Shown here in pieces: positions 37,963-49,687 of a stretch of DNA of 64,000 bases. The stretch covers positions 162,258 to 226,257 of the forward strand of contig WBMW01003834.1 in assembly GCA_013396635.1 (NCBI GenBank), given 5' to 3'. Both the position numbers and the translations under genes were made by a program. Below the pieces are notes generated by a model, which was not told the origin of the DNA, did not search any database, and saw only the letters and a program-made list of their open reading frames with translations. Positions within the stretch are counted from its first letter, which is position 1. Each line of letters opens with the position of its first letter. The DNA is from Penelope pileata. Taxonomy: Eukaryota > Chordata > Aves > Galliformes > Cracidae.

Positions 37963-39580
37963 TGAAAAGACCAAGAGCGTTATATCTGTCCAAGAAAGCA
38001 CATGTCTGTAGATCACTGATCAATTAGGGCATTCTATTATTTATTCAAACTACAATAAGGATTAAAGGCTCCATGCAGAACTGTAGCCCCATTGAGGTAG
38101 GCATTTCACAGTTAACTAATAAAATGTATTCACAGGCCGCCCACAGTCATTGCTGCTAATTCCTGAGTATCTTTTACATGGCTAATATAAATTTCCAGGG
38201 AGGAAAAAAAAATAAAAAATAAAAACAACACAATAAGAAAGTGAAAAACATTTAAGACCAGTTCTACTACTCTTAGAAGGGTTAGAGTATCTGTAATTTG
38301 CATTTGTCTGTAATCACTAGGCCTACTTGTACTGCTAACCAACAATGTACAAATGCATTTTGCCTAGGGTTGAACTTTAACTTTGTACTAATGAAAATAC
38401 GTAAACTTAAATCCGCATTTATTTTCACAAGAAAGCCTAAAACCAGATGAACATCAATTATATAGCAAAAGCTGGATGATGATAATTTAGGATTAAAGAG
38501 GGCAAACGTAGAATAGAAGAAGGAAAGCAAAGTTCAAGATTAAAGGAGAACGAAATAAATTCTGTATGAAAGAAAAGAATGAAATTTTGCAAACTACAGA
38601 AATGAAGGGAAGGTTTGATTAACTTCCCCTCTTCCAAAAGACAACAACCCATAATTAACTTCAGAAACAGTGGGAGCAGAGACTGTAGCAAATATGCGTG
38701 CAAAGCCCTAACTACAGAACTGGGAAATGGTTTTTTACCAAACAATAACAACTGAAACAAATATCTTGTTTTTGTCCCTCCTTCAGTCCATGAACTATCT
38801 ATGAATTTCTGTATATTGAGTTTAGGCCTCATGGGTAAGTGGCTCTGACAAATAAAATTACTCATTTTCATATGTACTCCCTGAAAAAAGAACAATTAAT
38901 ATGTAGAAATCAACACCTGGGATAGGAAACATTAGATATAATATATGAAAACTCTAAGCAGGATTCAAAAAGAATTGGATGTAGATATGGATAGGAAAAA
39001 ACAATGATGATAACAATAATATAAAAAAGGAAGCAGCAAATATAGAACTATTCTGAACGGTATATACAAGTATGTGCTTACGACCTCAGCCATTTGCGAG
39101 TAATATTTTCTCTGCAGAAATAATGGCAGTTTCCTCCAAACTTCGCATTGCCAGAATTCAAACCAAGAAGAATTCCTGCTCTAAGCCATTGTGTTCCCAT
39201 ACCACTTCTTATCTGTTTGTTTGATGTCTAGCACATCTTGGGGAACCTAGTGAAAAACTCGTAAATAATTACAAATATGAACACAATCTGCTGGAGGCTA
39301 GAAAGGTTACTTTGTAACTGTAGTTCATAATCTAGGCTATACTTTCACTAATAAAGGCTCTGAAGCTGCAAGCAGATGATATACCAGTGCTCACCACTGC
39401 ACTGCACACACTGGCAAGGATTCCATTCAACTTGCTTATGTGTAGAATCAAGGCCTTAAAGTGCACTTTCTATTTATTCTTGTATCAGACATCTGTGCTA
39501 ACTTAAATAAAATTACTATTTTGTATCTATGTCTCACATACGTATTACAAAATAAATGGACCAAAAGCTCTTGGACATTA
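37963..39580 (+). other. PTH: PTH 3' untranslated region with several poly(A) signals
   Basis: AU-rich sequence follows the stop codon. AATAAA occurs at 38118-38123, 39350-39355, 39506-39511, 39551-39556 and 39753-39758. I recall that chicken PTH mRNA is much longer than the mammalian one (about 2.3 kb). Given the exon lengths, that would favour the signals near 39506-39556, but the first signal would give a short message. The 3' UTR of PTH mRNA is known to bind stability factors that respond to calcium. Open frames here, including 145 codons antisense at 38458, are low-complexity chance frames. Confidence 0.55.
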
Positions 39581-42129
39581 TTTTAAAGCATATTAACTGA
39601 CTGATCCGTCACTATTCTTACATGATTTATCAGTCGGGGCAAGATTGTTACAGCATTTTATCACAGCAATATAAATTCAAAAAATAAAACTGAAAGCATG
39701 TTTAATCTTTCCTTTTGTCTTTCTTGCACACAAGATCATACTGATGGTTAAAAATAAAGGTGTTTACCAAGTACAAACTCATTTAATAGCCCCTTACAAT
39801 AGTGTCACATGCAGAAGCTATATAAACTTGAAGTGCCAGAAGAGAGAGAAAAAGAGAGAAATAAATAGAGAAATAAATAGAGACGTAATATGAATGAAAT
39901 TGCTTCTTAAAGTAATATAGAAAACAGATTTGTTACATCTTTTTGGCATAAAACTCTAATCATCTATCTATGAAACACCTATACGTGGTGATAAATAGTA
40001 ACAAGACAAGCCAGAACAGAAACAAATCAAAAGAAGCATGACAAAGATCTATGGAAGAATAAATAGTGCAGAGAAACAAATGGCATTGTCTACCCATCTG
40101 TGTACAAGAATAGGGAAAAAGAGGCAAAGCAAGGACTTTACACATGGCTGAATACTAGCTCTTAGCTAGTATGAACCAAAACTTCATCTCCAGCCAATGT
40201 CACCAGAGGAGACAGTCCCAACTCTCCAGAGCATTCCAGCTCTTTTCCCACAGACACTCTTTCAAGTTCTTTTCCCTGCCTTAAATTTACATTGGGGAGT
40301 GTACTTGCATCTAAGCAATACAAGTTCTAAGTGAGCCTGCATTCCACAACAGAACCAGACATGCGTGTGACCGCCAGTGAAGACTTCCTAAGTCTCCTGT
40401 CACAGTGAGGAAAAGTTAGAGAATTAAGAAGTCCACATCCTTTCACATCCACAGGATCATCCTTCCAAAGGTGGAGTTCTACAGCATCTCTAGAAGGCCT
40501 CTTCCCCTCCCTGATGAAGGCAGATTCTATGCACACAAGGCAGAAAACCTTGCTTTCTGGATTGACAAAGGCTTTTTCTAAGACCTGAGGCCTCAAAGAA
40601 CTATGCTGTGCAGATGGGTATCTATTGTACACACCCTTTTTTAAAACAAAACTCTCAGTAAAAACAAATATAACCATGTTTCTCCCTCACAACTTATCAC
40701 TGAAACATCAAGCACTACCATCAGTACCCATTCTCAAGAGAAGTAAAACAGCACCATGCGGGGAAAAAAAGGCAGGAAAAATTAAGAAAATCAAAATCAT
40801 GAGAACCAACAAGAACTAGACAAATGGTAAGGTCTGTAGGTAGAATCTACTGGTGGTGATTTAACTGGTAGTGCTTTGGTTTTCTTAGCTGCTGCAAACG
40901 CTGCTGTTTTGTATTGCTCAGCTTATTCAGCAACGTAAACAGTGAGCAACATCTGAGCCCTCGCCTAGCTAGCACATTCAAACCCTTTTGTGCTTTGGAC
41001 ATCATTGTTCCACTCGTGGATTTCTAGAACTGTGTGGTTCACCTCTGTGTCTATTGTAAAGAATGAAAAAGGGAATTCATTTAACAGCTTTGCATTTTGC
41101 AATGAAGCACAGATTCAGTGTCTTTTAGGGGGGCACTTTTGTATAGTAAAGACACAAACCCTTGGTCAAGAGGCACTGGCTGTGGAGTTCCAGTCTCTGG
41201 AATCTGATAGCCAGTTTACTTCGTTTACTGTCACTTGAAAGACAAACGACACCAATACATCTTTAAGTCTGACAACGCCTGAACTCAGATTGTCACACGC
41301 ATTTCTGCAACACTCCCATCTGATTCATAAGTATTACTGTGGCTAGTATTACCCTGGAAGCTACTCACTGCACAATAGTTAAGGCGTACCTGTGTGTGTT
41401 CAGGAGAGCCTTTGTCACTTATATTTCTTTGCATTCAGATCTCTCTCTTTTTTTTCCTGTTTACTTTCCAGTTATGTTCTATCCTCTCAATTTTCATGAA
41501 TAACAATCAGTTAAAACAAGCAGGTTTTAGCTTCCAGCCCCGCTGCTCAAAAGCCAGGTACTGCAATTTGAGCACTTAAATGGAAGCACAACCCGTGATA
41601 TTCCTGTTTCCAGTGCATTTTCTGCATCGATTGATGCTTTGAGGCAGAGCCCTGCTCAGGGTGAGCAGACTCATCAGCAGGATACAGATCCAAGCTCCCT
41701 CTTGCCTGCTCGATTCCCTGGCAGATCTGGCACAACGGTGGCTTAGAAGGGCAGTTCACGATACTCCTCATGCATAGTGGTGGATTTCCATAGTGGGGCT
41801 GCTCTAAAATAACCATTTTGCAAACAAACCGGCTTCCCACATGCACAGTGGAAGCAGAGAGACGTTCACAAGGCAGGGCAGAGCCCTTCCCTTCCTTCTC
41901 CCACCCAGGCGTTCGCTAATTCTAATTTGCTGGTTCTCCCAACATGCCGTGCTCGGTGTCCCCTCAGCAGCTGAGGCGCTTCAGCGCTCCGAAAACGCTC
42001 ATCGTGTGGGACACGGCAGTCTGCAGGGGCACTGTGGAACGAACGCCACTAATTATATTTCTAACCAGACTGTAGGTTACGCAGACTGCGGAGCCTAGAG
42101 GGCTACACAACCCTCACATACACAGCTTA
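39581..42129. other. PTH-BTBD10 intergenic spacer
   Basis: Only about 2.5-4 kb separates the two genes, depending on which PTH poly(A) site is used. No gene is recognised. ORFs of 82-116 codons between 40327 and 41846 have no domain. Base composition rises in GC from about 41,850 as the CpG island approaches. Confidence 0.5.
39841..39882 (+). repeat. GA-rich and 12-bp tandem microsatellite
   Basis: A GAGA-type run is followed by two perfect copies of a 12-bp unit, GAGAAATAAATA (39856-39867 and 39868-39879), and the start of a third. Likely length-variable. It contains extra AATAAA hexamers that are probably incidental. Confidence 0.75.
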
Positions 42130-42521
42130 GACCAGGAACACCCGGGTGAGAGACCCGGGAGCCCCAGGAGGCGGGCGGCTCCGGCACCGCTCCCTCAGCA
42201 CCGCCGCGCGCCGTTACCTCCCCGCGCCGGGAGGCGGGCGCGGCTCCTCACCCCGGCGGGCGGTGTTCGCCCTCCAGCGCCGCCTCAGCACCGCACAGCG
42301 GCAGCCTCGGCGGAGACTCCGCCCGTTTAGCTGCACACCCTTCGGGGCCTGGATCGGGACTGGGCCTGGGAGCAGGACCTGGCGGTGCAGCGTGGCCCCA
42401 GACCAGCAGCGGCCCTCAGGCGGCGGCCGCCGCCACAGCAACAGCTGCCTCACGCCGCCGGCCCGCCCTTAGCAACGGCGTCGCCGCGCGCGCCGCCCTG
42501 GCCCGCCCTCAGCCCGGCAAG

Positions 42522-42531
42522 TCTCGTGAGA
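42522..42531. promoter_or_regulatory. Degenerate CGCG promoter element
   Basis: TCTCGTGAGA differs by one base from the palindromic promoter element TCTCGCGAGA and lies exactly 50 bp upstream of a perfect copy. Confidence 0.6.
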
Positions 42532-42571
42532 TCTGGGCGCCACCGCCTCCTCCACTGCGCGCTGCTGCCGC

Positions 42572-42581
42572 TCTCGCGAGA
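42572..42581. promoter_or_regulatory. Perfect TCTCGCGAGA promoter element
   Basis: This 10-bp palindrome is a known activating element of TATA-less CpG-island promoters, usually found just upstream of or at the start site. Here it sits 67 bp before the exon 1 donor, which fits transcription of BTBD10 beginning nearby. Confidence 0.75.
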
Positions 42582-42584
42582 GGT

Positions 42585-42648
42585 GGCCGTTGCCGGGCCT
42601 GAGAGCAGCGGCTGCGGCGAGCAGAGGCGCAGCTGCGGTGCCGTGCGG
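42585..42648 (+). other. BTBD10: BTBD10 exon 1 (5' untranslated), predicted
   Basis: A strong donor, GTGCGG then GTGAGT (intron from 42649), lies in the CpG island just downstream of the TCTCGCGAGA element. No ATG in this segment reads into the protein, so the exon is untranslated. The start site is not determined and the left edge is a placeholder. Confidence 0.6.
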
Positions 42649-45600
42649 GTGAGTGCCGGCCGGGGCGGGCGGTGGGGCTGCGCGGAGCCGAACACGGAGG
42701 GCTGCTGTCTCGCTCCTTGCGGCGGTGCGGACGACGGGTGCATGTCGCGGCCCAGTGGGCCGCGGCACCTGGGCTGTCCCCGCGGTGGGGCCCTGCCGGA
42801 GCGGTGCGTGGGTCGCCCCGAGCCGCGCTGCGGGGTGCGGGGCTGCTGCGCCTCAGAGGCGTTGGGAAACGGCGGCTTCGTGAGGGCAGCGCGCGGCCGT
42901 GGGGTTGCGCACATCGCTGCTGCGATGGTGAGGTGTGCCCGGGGCTACGTTACCCCGCGTGTGCCAGTCCCGGTGATCCCGTGAGGTGAATGGTTCCTGG
43001 GAGTCTTAACCCCATGTAACCAGACTTTATTTACAGAAAAGCATCTCTTGTGATGAAGCTGCTGTCGTACAGCTGTGTGTCACAGGTGCCCATCCCTGCC
43101 TATTTTTCCTTTGAAATCGCTTTTGTTCCTGGCTCCTGCTCGTGCATCTTGCTCCGGTTTCTCTCTGATCTCATCACACATGTCACTCCAGAGCTTGTTG
43201 CTTTCAGGACCCAGCTCCGTCTCAGGCTTTTCCCAGGGCTGTCAGGTGCCTGGCTCCTGCCTGGAGCAGTGGGCGAGCGCTGTGTCGGTGTCCCTGCCCA
43301 CTGGCTGGCTCCTTGCTGTGCCTACAGCCTGGCTTCTCTGTCGCCTTGTGACTGTTTACTTTTGTTCTCCTCACATTCGTTCACCTCTTTCTTTATGAAT
43401 CATCCTCAGTAATTTATTTAAGTGGCACTTATCGCTTGCTTCATCCTTTCCCAGAACGCCCTCCTTTCCTCTCTTCAGTTTGCTGTTGGATTAGGTGGCC
43501 CGGAAATACGGCACAAATCATCAACTTCACACTGTTTGCAGCTCTCACCCTGAGAGTTCGCGCTTTGTTTCTTCTATCTGAACTAAAAGTCCATCCCTGC
43601 ATCATCTTGTGGAGGTTAATCTGAACTCATATAGCTTGAACTCAGTGCGGTCAAAAGGAACTGGGTGTTTGGTTTTTTTTGACACTTTATCTGTAATTAA
43701 GGAAAACTGCTACACCGTATTTGTTTTGCCAGTCTGTGGTTGTGGATTTGGCTTTGACTAGGTTTCTTTGTTGCAAAACATCGCAGAGATTTTTTTTTTT
43801 TATGTGGAGATACACAAATCTCCTTCCCAAGGGCTTCTAATATTACATCTGGCTTTGTCCCATTTCTGTCTCAAATGCTCTTTGTAGTGGATGCCATCCT
43901 GTCTGTGGTCATGATTGACATCCACCTGTGATGTTATTCTTCTGACGGATTTATCAGCCTGTAGCATTTGTGCTTTCACCCAGATTTTATAGCCGGGAAG
44001 ACCAGGGGTTAAGAGAGACAGCAGTCCAAAGCAGCTCTCGTATCACCCATTGGATTCTTGAAGCCTGCATTTCCTTTTTAGGCACAGTGGCATTTGAAAA
44101 TGGTTAAATGGTTCGCGTGTGATTGACACTGCTTATTATATTAGTCACAAATGTCATCACTGTGGGTTTTTCTGTCACCTGGTTCTAATTTGTATGCTTC
44201 TTGGATTGTATGCTTGAGGCTGAGGCCTCTTGTATGCGTACACAAAAATTAAATTCCTGTTATGAGCTAATATTTTTCAGCACAGCTTTCATCAATAGTG
44301 TTGCTTAAATCTTGGCCTGGTACTGTTCCTTTTTAATAAGCGTATGTAGCTTTTAAAAATAGATATAAGATCAAATGCTGGTTCAGAATTCATATAAACT
44401 GTGAGGAATTATGTGGAATTTCCTTGCTCATTGAGACATTTTTGTTAGTGCTGATGCAGTCAGGGGTATGGACCTTGCTTGTTACTTTACCTTTTTGGAC
44501 AAGTAAGTCCCTTGATGCTCTGTTTCGTGGTATTTCTCTTGACACTAGTCAGAGTGTAGTGAAGCCTGATGTATTCTGTTTCTGCTTTATGTTGGTGGGC
44601 CACAGGTGATGGGGTGGCTGTAGCTGCACAAAGCTGGGTTTTGCTCCTTTTGGTCCTGCAGCAATAACCAGGATGCTCCTTGATGTAGAAGTTGCTTGAA
44701 TCCTCAGAGCTTCTGTTGCAGGTAAACCTAGGCTGACTTTACTCACTGAATCTGAATACAGAAGGGGGAAAAGCAGCCTGCTTTGTAGGCTTTTGGTATC
44801 AGGTAGGTGTTTTATAGTCATATTCCCTTCAGGAATTATAAAGTTAAAGCCTGCAAGATAGTCACTGAGTATCTGTTACTCATAGTGCTATAGAAATGGA
44901 AATATCAGCTTCATGTGACTGTTTTTATTGATTTTTTTGTTTGTTTGTTTACTTTTCTTACTCATCAAAAGAAGCTTCAATCCTGACCTGCTAGCTTGAT
45001 GTCTGTACTGTATTGCAAAGCAGGTTTCTTAGCTGTGCTTTAATCAGTGGAAGCTTGATAACATTTCAGTGAGGAGGATTTATAAAGCTGCTGTGTGTGG
45101 CTGAGTTGTGGCTGCTGTCTGCAATGGTTTGCAAGAAACTCACTTGGCAGGTGTGGATTTCCATGATATGTGGCATTTGTGTTATTAGCATGTGTATTTT
45201 GAACTGCATTTCTGGATGTAATATCACTGCTTGCATTTCCAGTAAATCTGACTTGTGAGCTAGTTTTCTGTTAGTGCTTTCGCTGGAGGCGTTGATCAGC
45301 AGACTGTCACTCCATACAGAAAGTCTAAGTAGTCCCGGGTTTGGAGTTTCCCTCTCACAACTGATGCCAGGTTTTGTCTGAGCTGGTGACTTGCCTGCTG
45401 GATCCTCCTGATTAACCCCGTTCAGCTTTACAGAGTATTTCTCTGATGAGGATAGGTCTGTTAGTGCAGACGAGCTGCTGAAACCTGTCCTACTTGAGTA
45501 AACATGCTAAAATCAGAGTAGCCATAAGACAGCTGCGGTGTTCTGTGTTGGTTATTTTAATGTCGTGTTCTGCATTCACAGCTGGAGCAGCCTGTGTTTT

Positions 45601-48600
45601 GTTCCACCTGATGGGGGGACAGAAGATGGCTTTTTGGGCCTCTGCCTCAAAACTCTGGGGCTGTTTTAATCACGCTCTTTGGTTAGACGAGACTCCAGAG
45701 CTTTGCAACCTTACGTGCGCACTCAATAAATATAACGTGGCTTGCTTGAAATTTATTGAAATTGGTTGAGGTTAGCTTAATTCCTTTCCTGAGAGGTGTC
45801 TGAAGTTTTTTTTCTTTTTTCCACCTGCCACACCTTCAAGAATGCAAGTTCTGAATCTCACAGAAGTGTATGTGTTCTGTCCAGCATCTGATGTTGTCTA
45901 AATATTGCTCAGTCTGCTGTGTGCTTTTGTGCATCATGTTTTGTCATGACACAGAACCAAATACCCTTTGAAAATGATTTAAAGCAATCTGTTCTACTGC
46001 TGTCACAAGTGAGTGTATGATGCATTATTTTATTAGCTCCTGAAGTGGTGGTGTAAACACCATAATTACTGTATCGTGGCATGCCAGAGTTGGCTCTGCC
46101 ACATGGGCTGTTAGCTTCCCGAACCCACTGGGTGTCTTAACAATTGCATTGTCTGCGTAGCGTACAAATTTCATAAATCTGCTTGAAGTTGGTGTTAACA
46201 ACTCTAAAGCTATGTTGAAAGCTTTGTAAATTTTGCTTCCTGATTTGTAGCAGTACTGTTTTAGAGTTGATCCTTGTGCTAATTTTGCAGCAGTCTGCAG
46301 AGGGTAAGAAATAAATATTTGCACCTAGAGAAGTGCTCATTAGCGAATTAGCACAGCAATCAGTTTAGCCAGTATGATAGTGTTTTGTGATCTACACAGG
46401 ACCTTTGGATCTGGTTTTTTCTTTTTTTCTTTTTTTCTTTTAAATGTGCTCCCCGTGCTTTTTCACCTTAGCCAACATTTCAGGTGAAGTTCCTTGATTT
46501 CGTGGAAGGCACTGGGTGGTATTTGGGGCTGCGTCCTCCTGCATTTTTTGTTTTACACCCAAGGTCAGAATGTTCTGCAAAGAATATTTGCTTTAGTACA
46601 GACTACCTATATCACTCACTCTGTGAAGCTATGCCTAGAAACAAAGCAAGCAAAAAAAATTTGAATCACACATAAAGCTTTATTTTTTTTCTTTTATAGA
46701 TAAGATGGATTTGCAAAAATTGTTTAAAAATATTAGCTGGATGAGTTAAAATTGCAATTAGCAAGTGCAATATTAATTCTGTAAACTAAATGTGAATAAT
46801 TTTGTGCTTTTCCCTCAATCTCGGTTTTATGGGTTTGCTAAACCTGAATTAAAATTGATAAAGACATTTGTCTATCAGCTAAAAAGTGCGATCAATAATG
46901 ATCAAGAAACAGAATTGGCTACATTATAGCAAATTGCTTCTTAGAGAAGTGTTATTTGTAGATCCTGTTGAGCGGAGGACAGCGGCAGAGATGGGTGGTT
47001 GGTTGCTTGTTCGTAGCTTGAAATTATGTTGGGAGCTTCACGCATGTGGGTTTGGACACTTGGAGGTTGCTTATGTTGGTTTCCTGACTATTCCAGTCCT
47101 CAACTGTGTGCCATTCTTGCACTTCATCAGTGAAGCTCTAGAGTGGTTTTTCACATCCTTTAAGCTAGGAAAAGGTTCAGGAGGGGCAATCATGTTTGGT
47201 CCTTTCTGTCCCACGGTGTCATCTATTGTTTGTAGTGGCTTAAGCATGGCGCTGCATAGCGAAGCAGATTGAGGAGCTGATCCTACTTAACGCCGTCTTT
47301 TTCTCTGGGTGAATGTGAAACTACACCCTCGTTGATTCTGTCATTTTCATTACATGGAAGATGTAGAGAAGGCAGACAGGATGAAACAACTGAAAAAGTG
47401 GCTTTGATGTGTCCTTTCAGCTGTAGTTCTTGTAATAACAGCTGATTTAAATGTCCTTACAATGCAAAGCTCATACATGAACATATACTCATGAACATAG
47501 CAGAAGTGTCTTTGTTCTTACTTCAGTGAAATGAAGGAGACCTAGCTGCTGGTGACCAACTGATCCTGAAGAGGCACCTGGTTTGGTCTACGTGTTTGTA
47601 GGACTGTAGCTGGGAAGAGGGGATTTGTGGAATGGAGCAGAAGTGTGACAGCACGGTGGTGCTGGTGAGTCTGCCCTGTGCAGCCTGGGCAGGTACCTGC
47701 CCTCCTCAGCACCCAGAGGCTGTGGCTTGGCAGGCCGGCAGTGTGACTGCAGACATGATGTGGTTCCATTTGGAGAATGTTCTTTGCTTTTTGTTCTAAG
47801 CTATGTTGTTCCCAAGAGTAGTAAAAAAAAAAGAAGTGTCTTGCGTGAGTGACTCAGTCTTAATGAACACAATGTGTTTCAATCCAGGAGAAGAGTGTCT
47901 TTACTTTTGTTTAACTTGTGCATGAAAATGGTGTGTTGTGCTGCTCCTGAGTTCCGAGTAACGGCTGCTGGAGGAACTCACTGCTGGATTTGTAGAGCAA
48001 GCTTTCTTCCCCTCAGCTCCTTAGTAATGCTTCTTCCACTCTGGAATGTGTTGTGGACTTGCTTAAGTATCTAAACATGCTTGATAAATGAGTGCAAATA
48101 CAATAACCTTCCAAGTTAATGTAATATCATCACACAGTGACCGTGGTTTGGTAACCTGAATTTACAGGTAACACACAACAAAATGCTTGTTGGGGCTTTT
48201 TGCATGAGAAAGTTGAATGCCTGCTGTAATTCTTAATGAAATGGTTTTTTTCCTTTCCTGACTTTGCATGGACACATGACCTTATTGGTTTTCCCATCAA
48301 AGTGTCCTGAGTTATAGAAGATGTAACAGGAAAGGAAACAGCTTTGTTTTGGAGATTGTAGAATGCCTCAGCTTTAACACTGTGAGTCTTTAAGCAGCTG
48401 CCTGGTGCTTTGCATGTGAATGGAGCTAAAATCGAAAGGTTAAACAAGTAACTACATTTTGCTCATACAAGAACATAAAGGATTTACAGGACGTACTGTA
48501 GATAATCTGCTTACTTATTTTAGCTGTGAAAAGTATTTCGCTCTGGGAAACAGTCTAAAATCTGTTTTCTTTGTCAGAACTAAACATGAAAGAAAAACTA

Positions 48601-49629
48601 ATACGCAACTAATATTTTTAACAAACTTGTTCTTTACCATTCCCCTGTGATAAAAATTTGGGTCTAAATATAGCCAAGAGTTTTTCTTTTTCCATGAGAA
48701 GCTGCAGTGTTTTAAGGAGAACACTTGGTTCCTTTGGGACTTGCTTCCAAAAAGGATTAAGTTGAACAGGGAGTGTAATGGAAATACACTAAATGCGGGG
48801 GAGGGAGGATATATGATGTTTCTAAAATATTTAACCTAAGACTTCAGAGAAGCGTGGCAGGCTTATCTGTCTGTTCCTAGATTTTTCCAGATGCTGCAGA
48901 ACAAACAGCTGTTTACTTATAGCTACTTGATCACTTTTGTACCCAGGTTGATGTATACTGCCTTGACAGAAGTGTCGCTGGTAGGTATGGCTTTAACACC
49001 AGCTATTTAGGACTGCCTGTCTTGTTTGACAGTCACGTTTATCTATGAGCGAAGTTCAGTGGTAGTCAACAATACTGGATCTCAGTCAAAGCAAGGGTAG
49101 GGCTACAATGATTTCTACATTTCTGTGAAACTTTTGTCCTTTCTGCAAAATATGCTGAAACTGGGCAGGATTGAGTGTTTCTAACAGTAAAGACCCAGCT
49201 AAAACTGTTGATTGTAATGATGTTCTTTTGGGCAGCCACTCAAATGGTAAAAGTCTTGACCTCTTTTCAATATTGAGATCTTTCTTTGATTTAACTTTGT
49301 ACATTTGGAAGAAAACTATGGTATGTTTGCCTTGTGTTTTATAACCAATGACTTTTCTGTTTGGATGTGGTGGAATTAAGCACGGCAAAATTGGAAGTTG
49401 TCTACCAAAATGTACAGAACTATGGTACTTATAACACAATCTTTTTAGTGCAGGTATCAGCAAGATGTGTGGAAGATTATTGCTGTGTAATGTAGAAGTC
49501 ATGCTTCAGAATATACTATGTTCTATAATCTTTATTTTAAAACAGGAAAGCTAACGACACTAAAATATGCATGTTTTTTTTTTTCCTATATGGCATTTTT
49601 TAAAGGTAAACACTGCTCTCTTAATGTAG
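42649..49629 (+). other. BTBD10: BTBD10 intron 1
   Basis: About 7 kb between the exon 1 donor and the likely acceptor before exon 2 (CTCTCTTAATGTAG, ending 49629). The first several hundred bases stay GC-rich. A T-rich low-complexity run with single C spacers occupies about 46418-46440. No second gene is seen. The 138-codon antisense ORF at 49086-49502 and the 128-codon ORF at 46886 have no recognisable domain. Confidence 0.65.
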
Positions 49630-49687
49630 GTTGTGAGTGCTGCATGTGTGCTTTTGAGAGCGGTAGTGTGAGGAAGCTTGCAGTGGA

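Larger units (their letters stand above)
42130..42960. promoter_or_regulatory. CpG island, BTBD10 promoter
   Basis: GC content and CpG density jump sharply compared with the flanks, with many CGCG and CCGCC runs and GC boxes such as GGCCCGCCC (about 42461 and 42499). No TATA box is seen. Overlapping long ORFs on both strands (up to 199 codons) are the usual by-product of GC-rich DNA poor in stop codons and should not be annotated. The island starts about 450 bp upstream of the likely BTBD10 start, leaving room for divergent transcription. Confidence 0.92.

Noticed and set aside
38458..38895. 145-codon minus-strand ORF downstream of PTH
   Set aside because: Composition is Phe/Leu/Ser/Ile-rich, as expected from antisense AT-rich DNA. 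There is no domain or splice context, and it lies in the likely PTH 3' UTR.
42385..42984. 199-codon plus-strand ORF and 154-codon antisense ORF across the CpG island
   Set aside because: Long open frames on both strands are expected in GC-rich DNA with few stop codons. There is no domain, and the region carries the BTBD10 exon 1 donor.
49086..49502. 138-codon minus-strand ORF in BTBD10 intron 1
   Set aside because: No recognisable domain or repeat and no promoter or splice signals noticed. The length can arise by chance in 64 kb of sequence.
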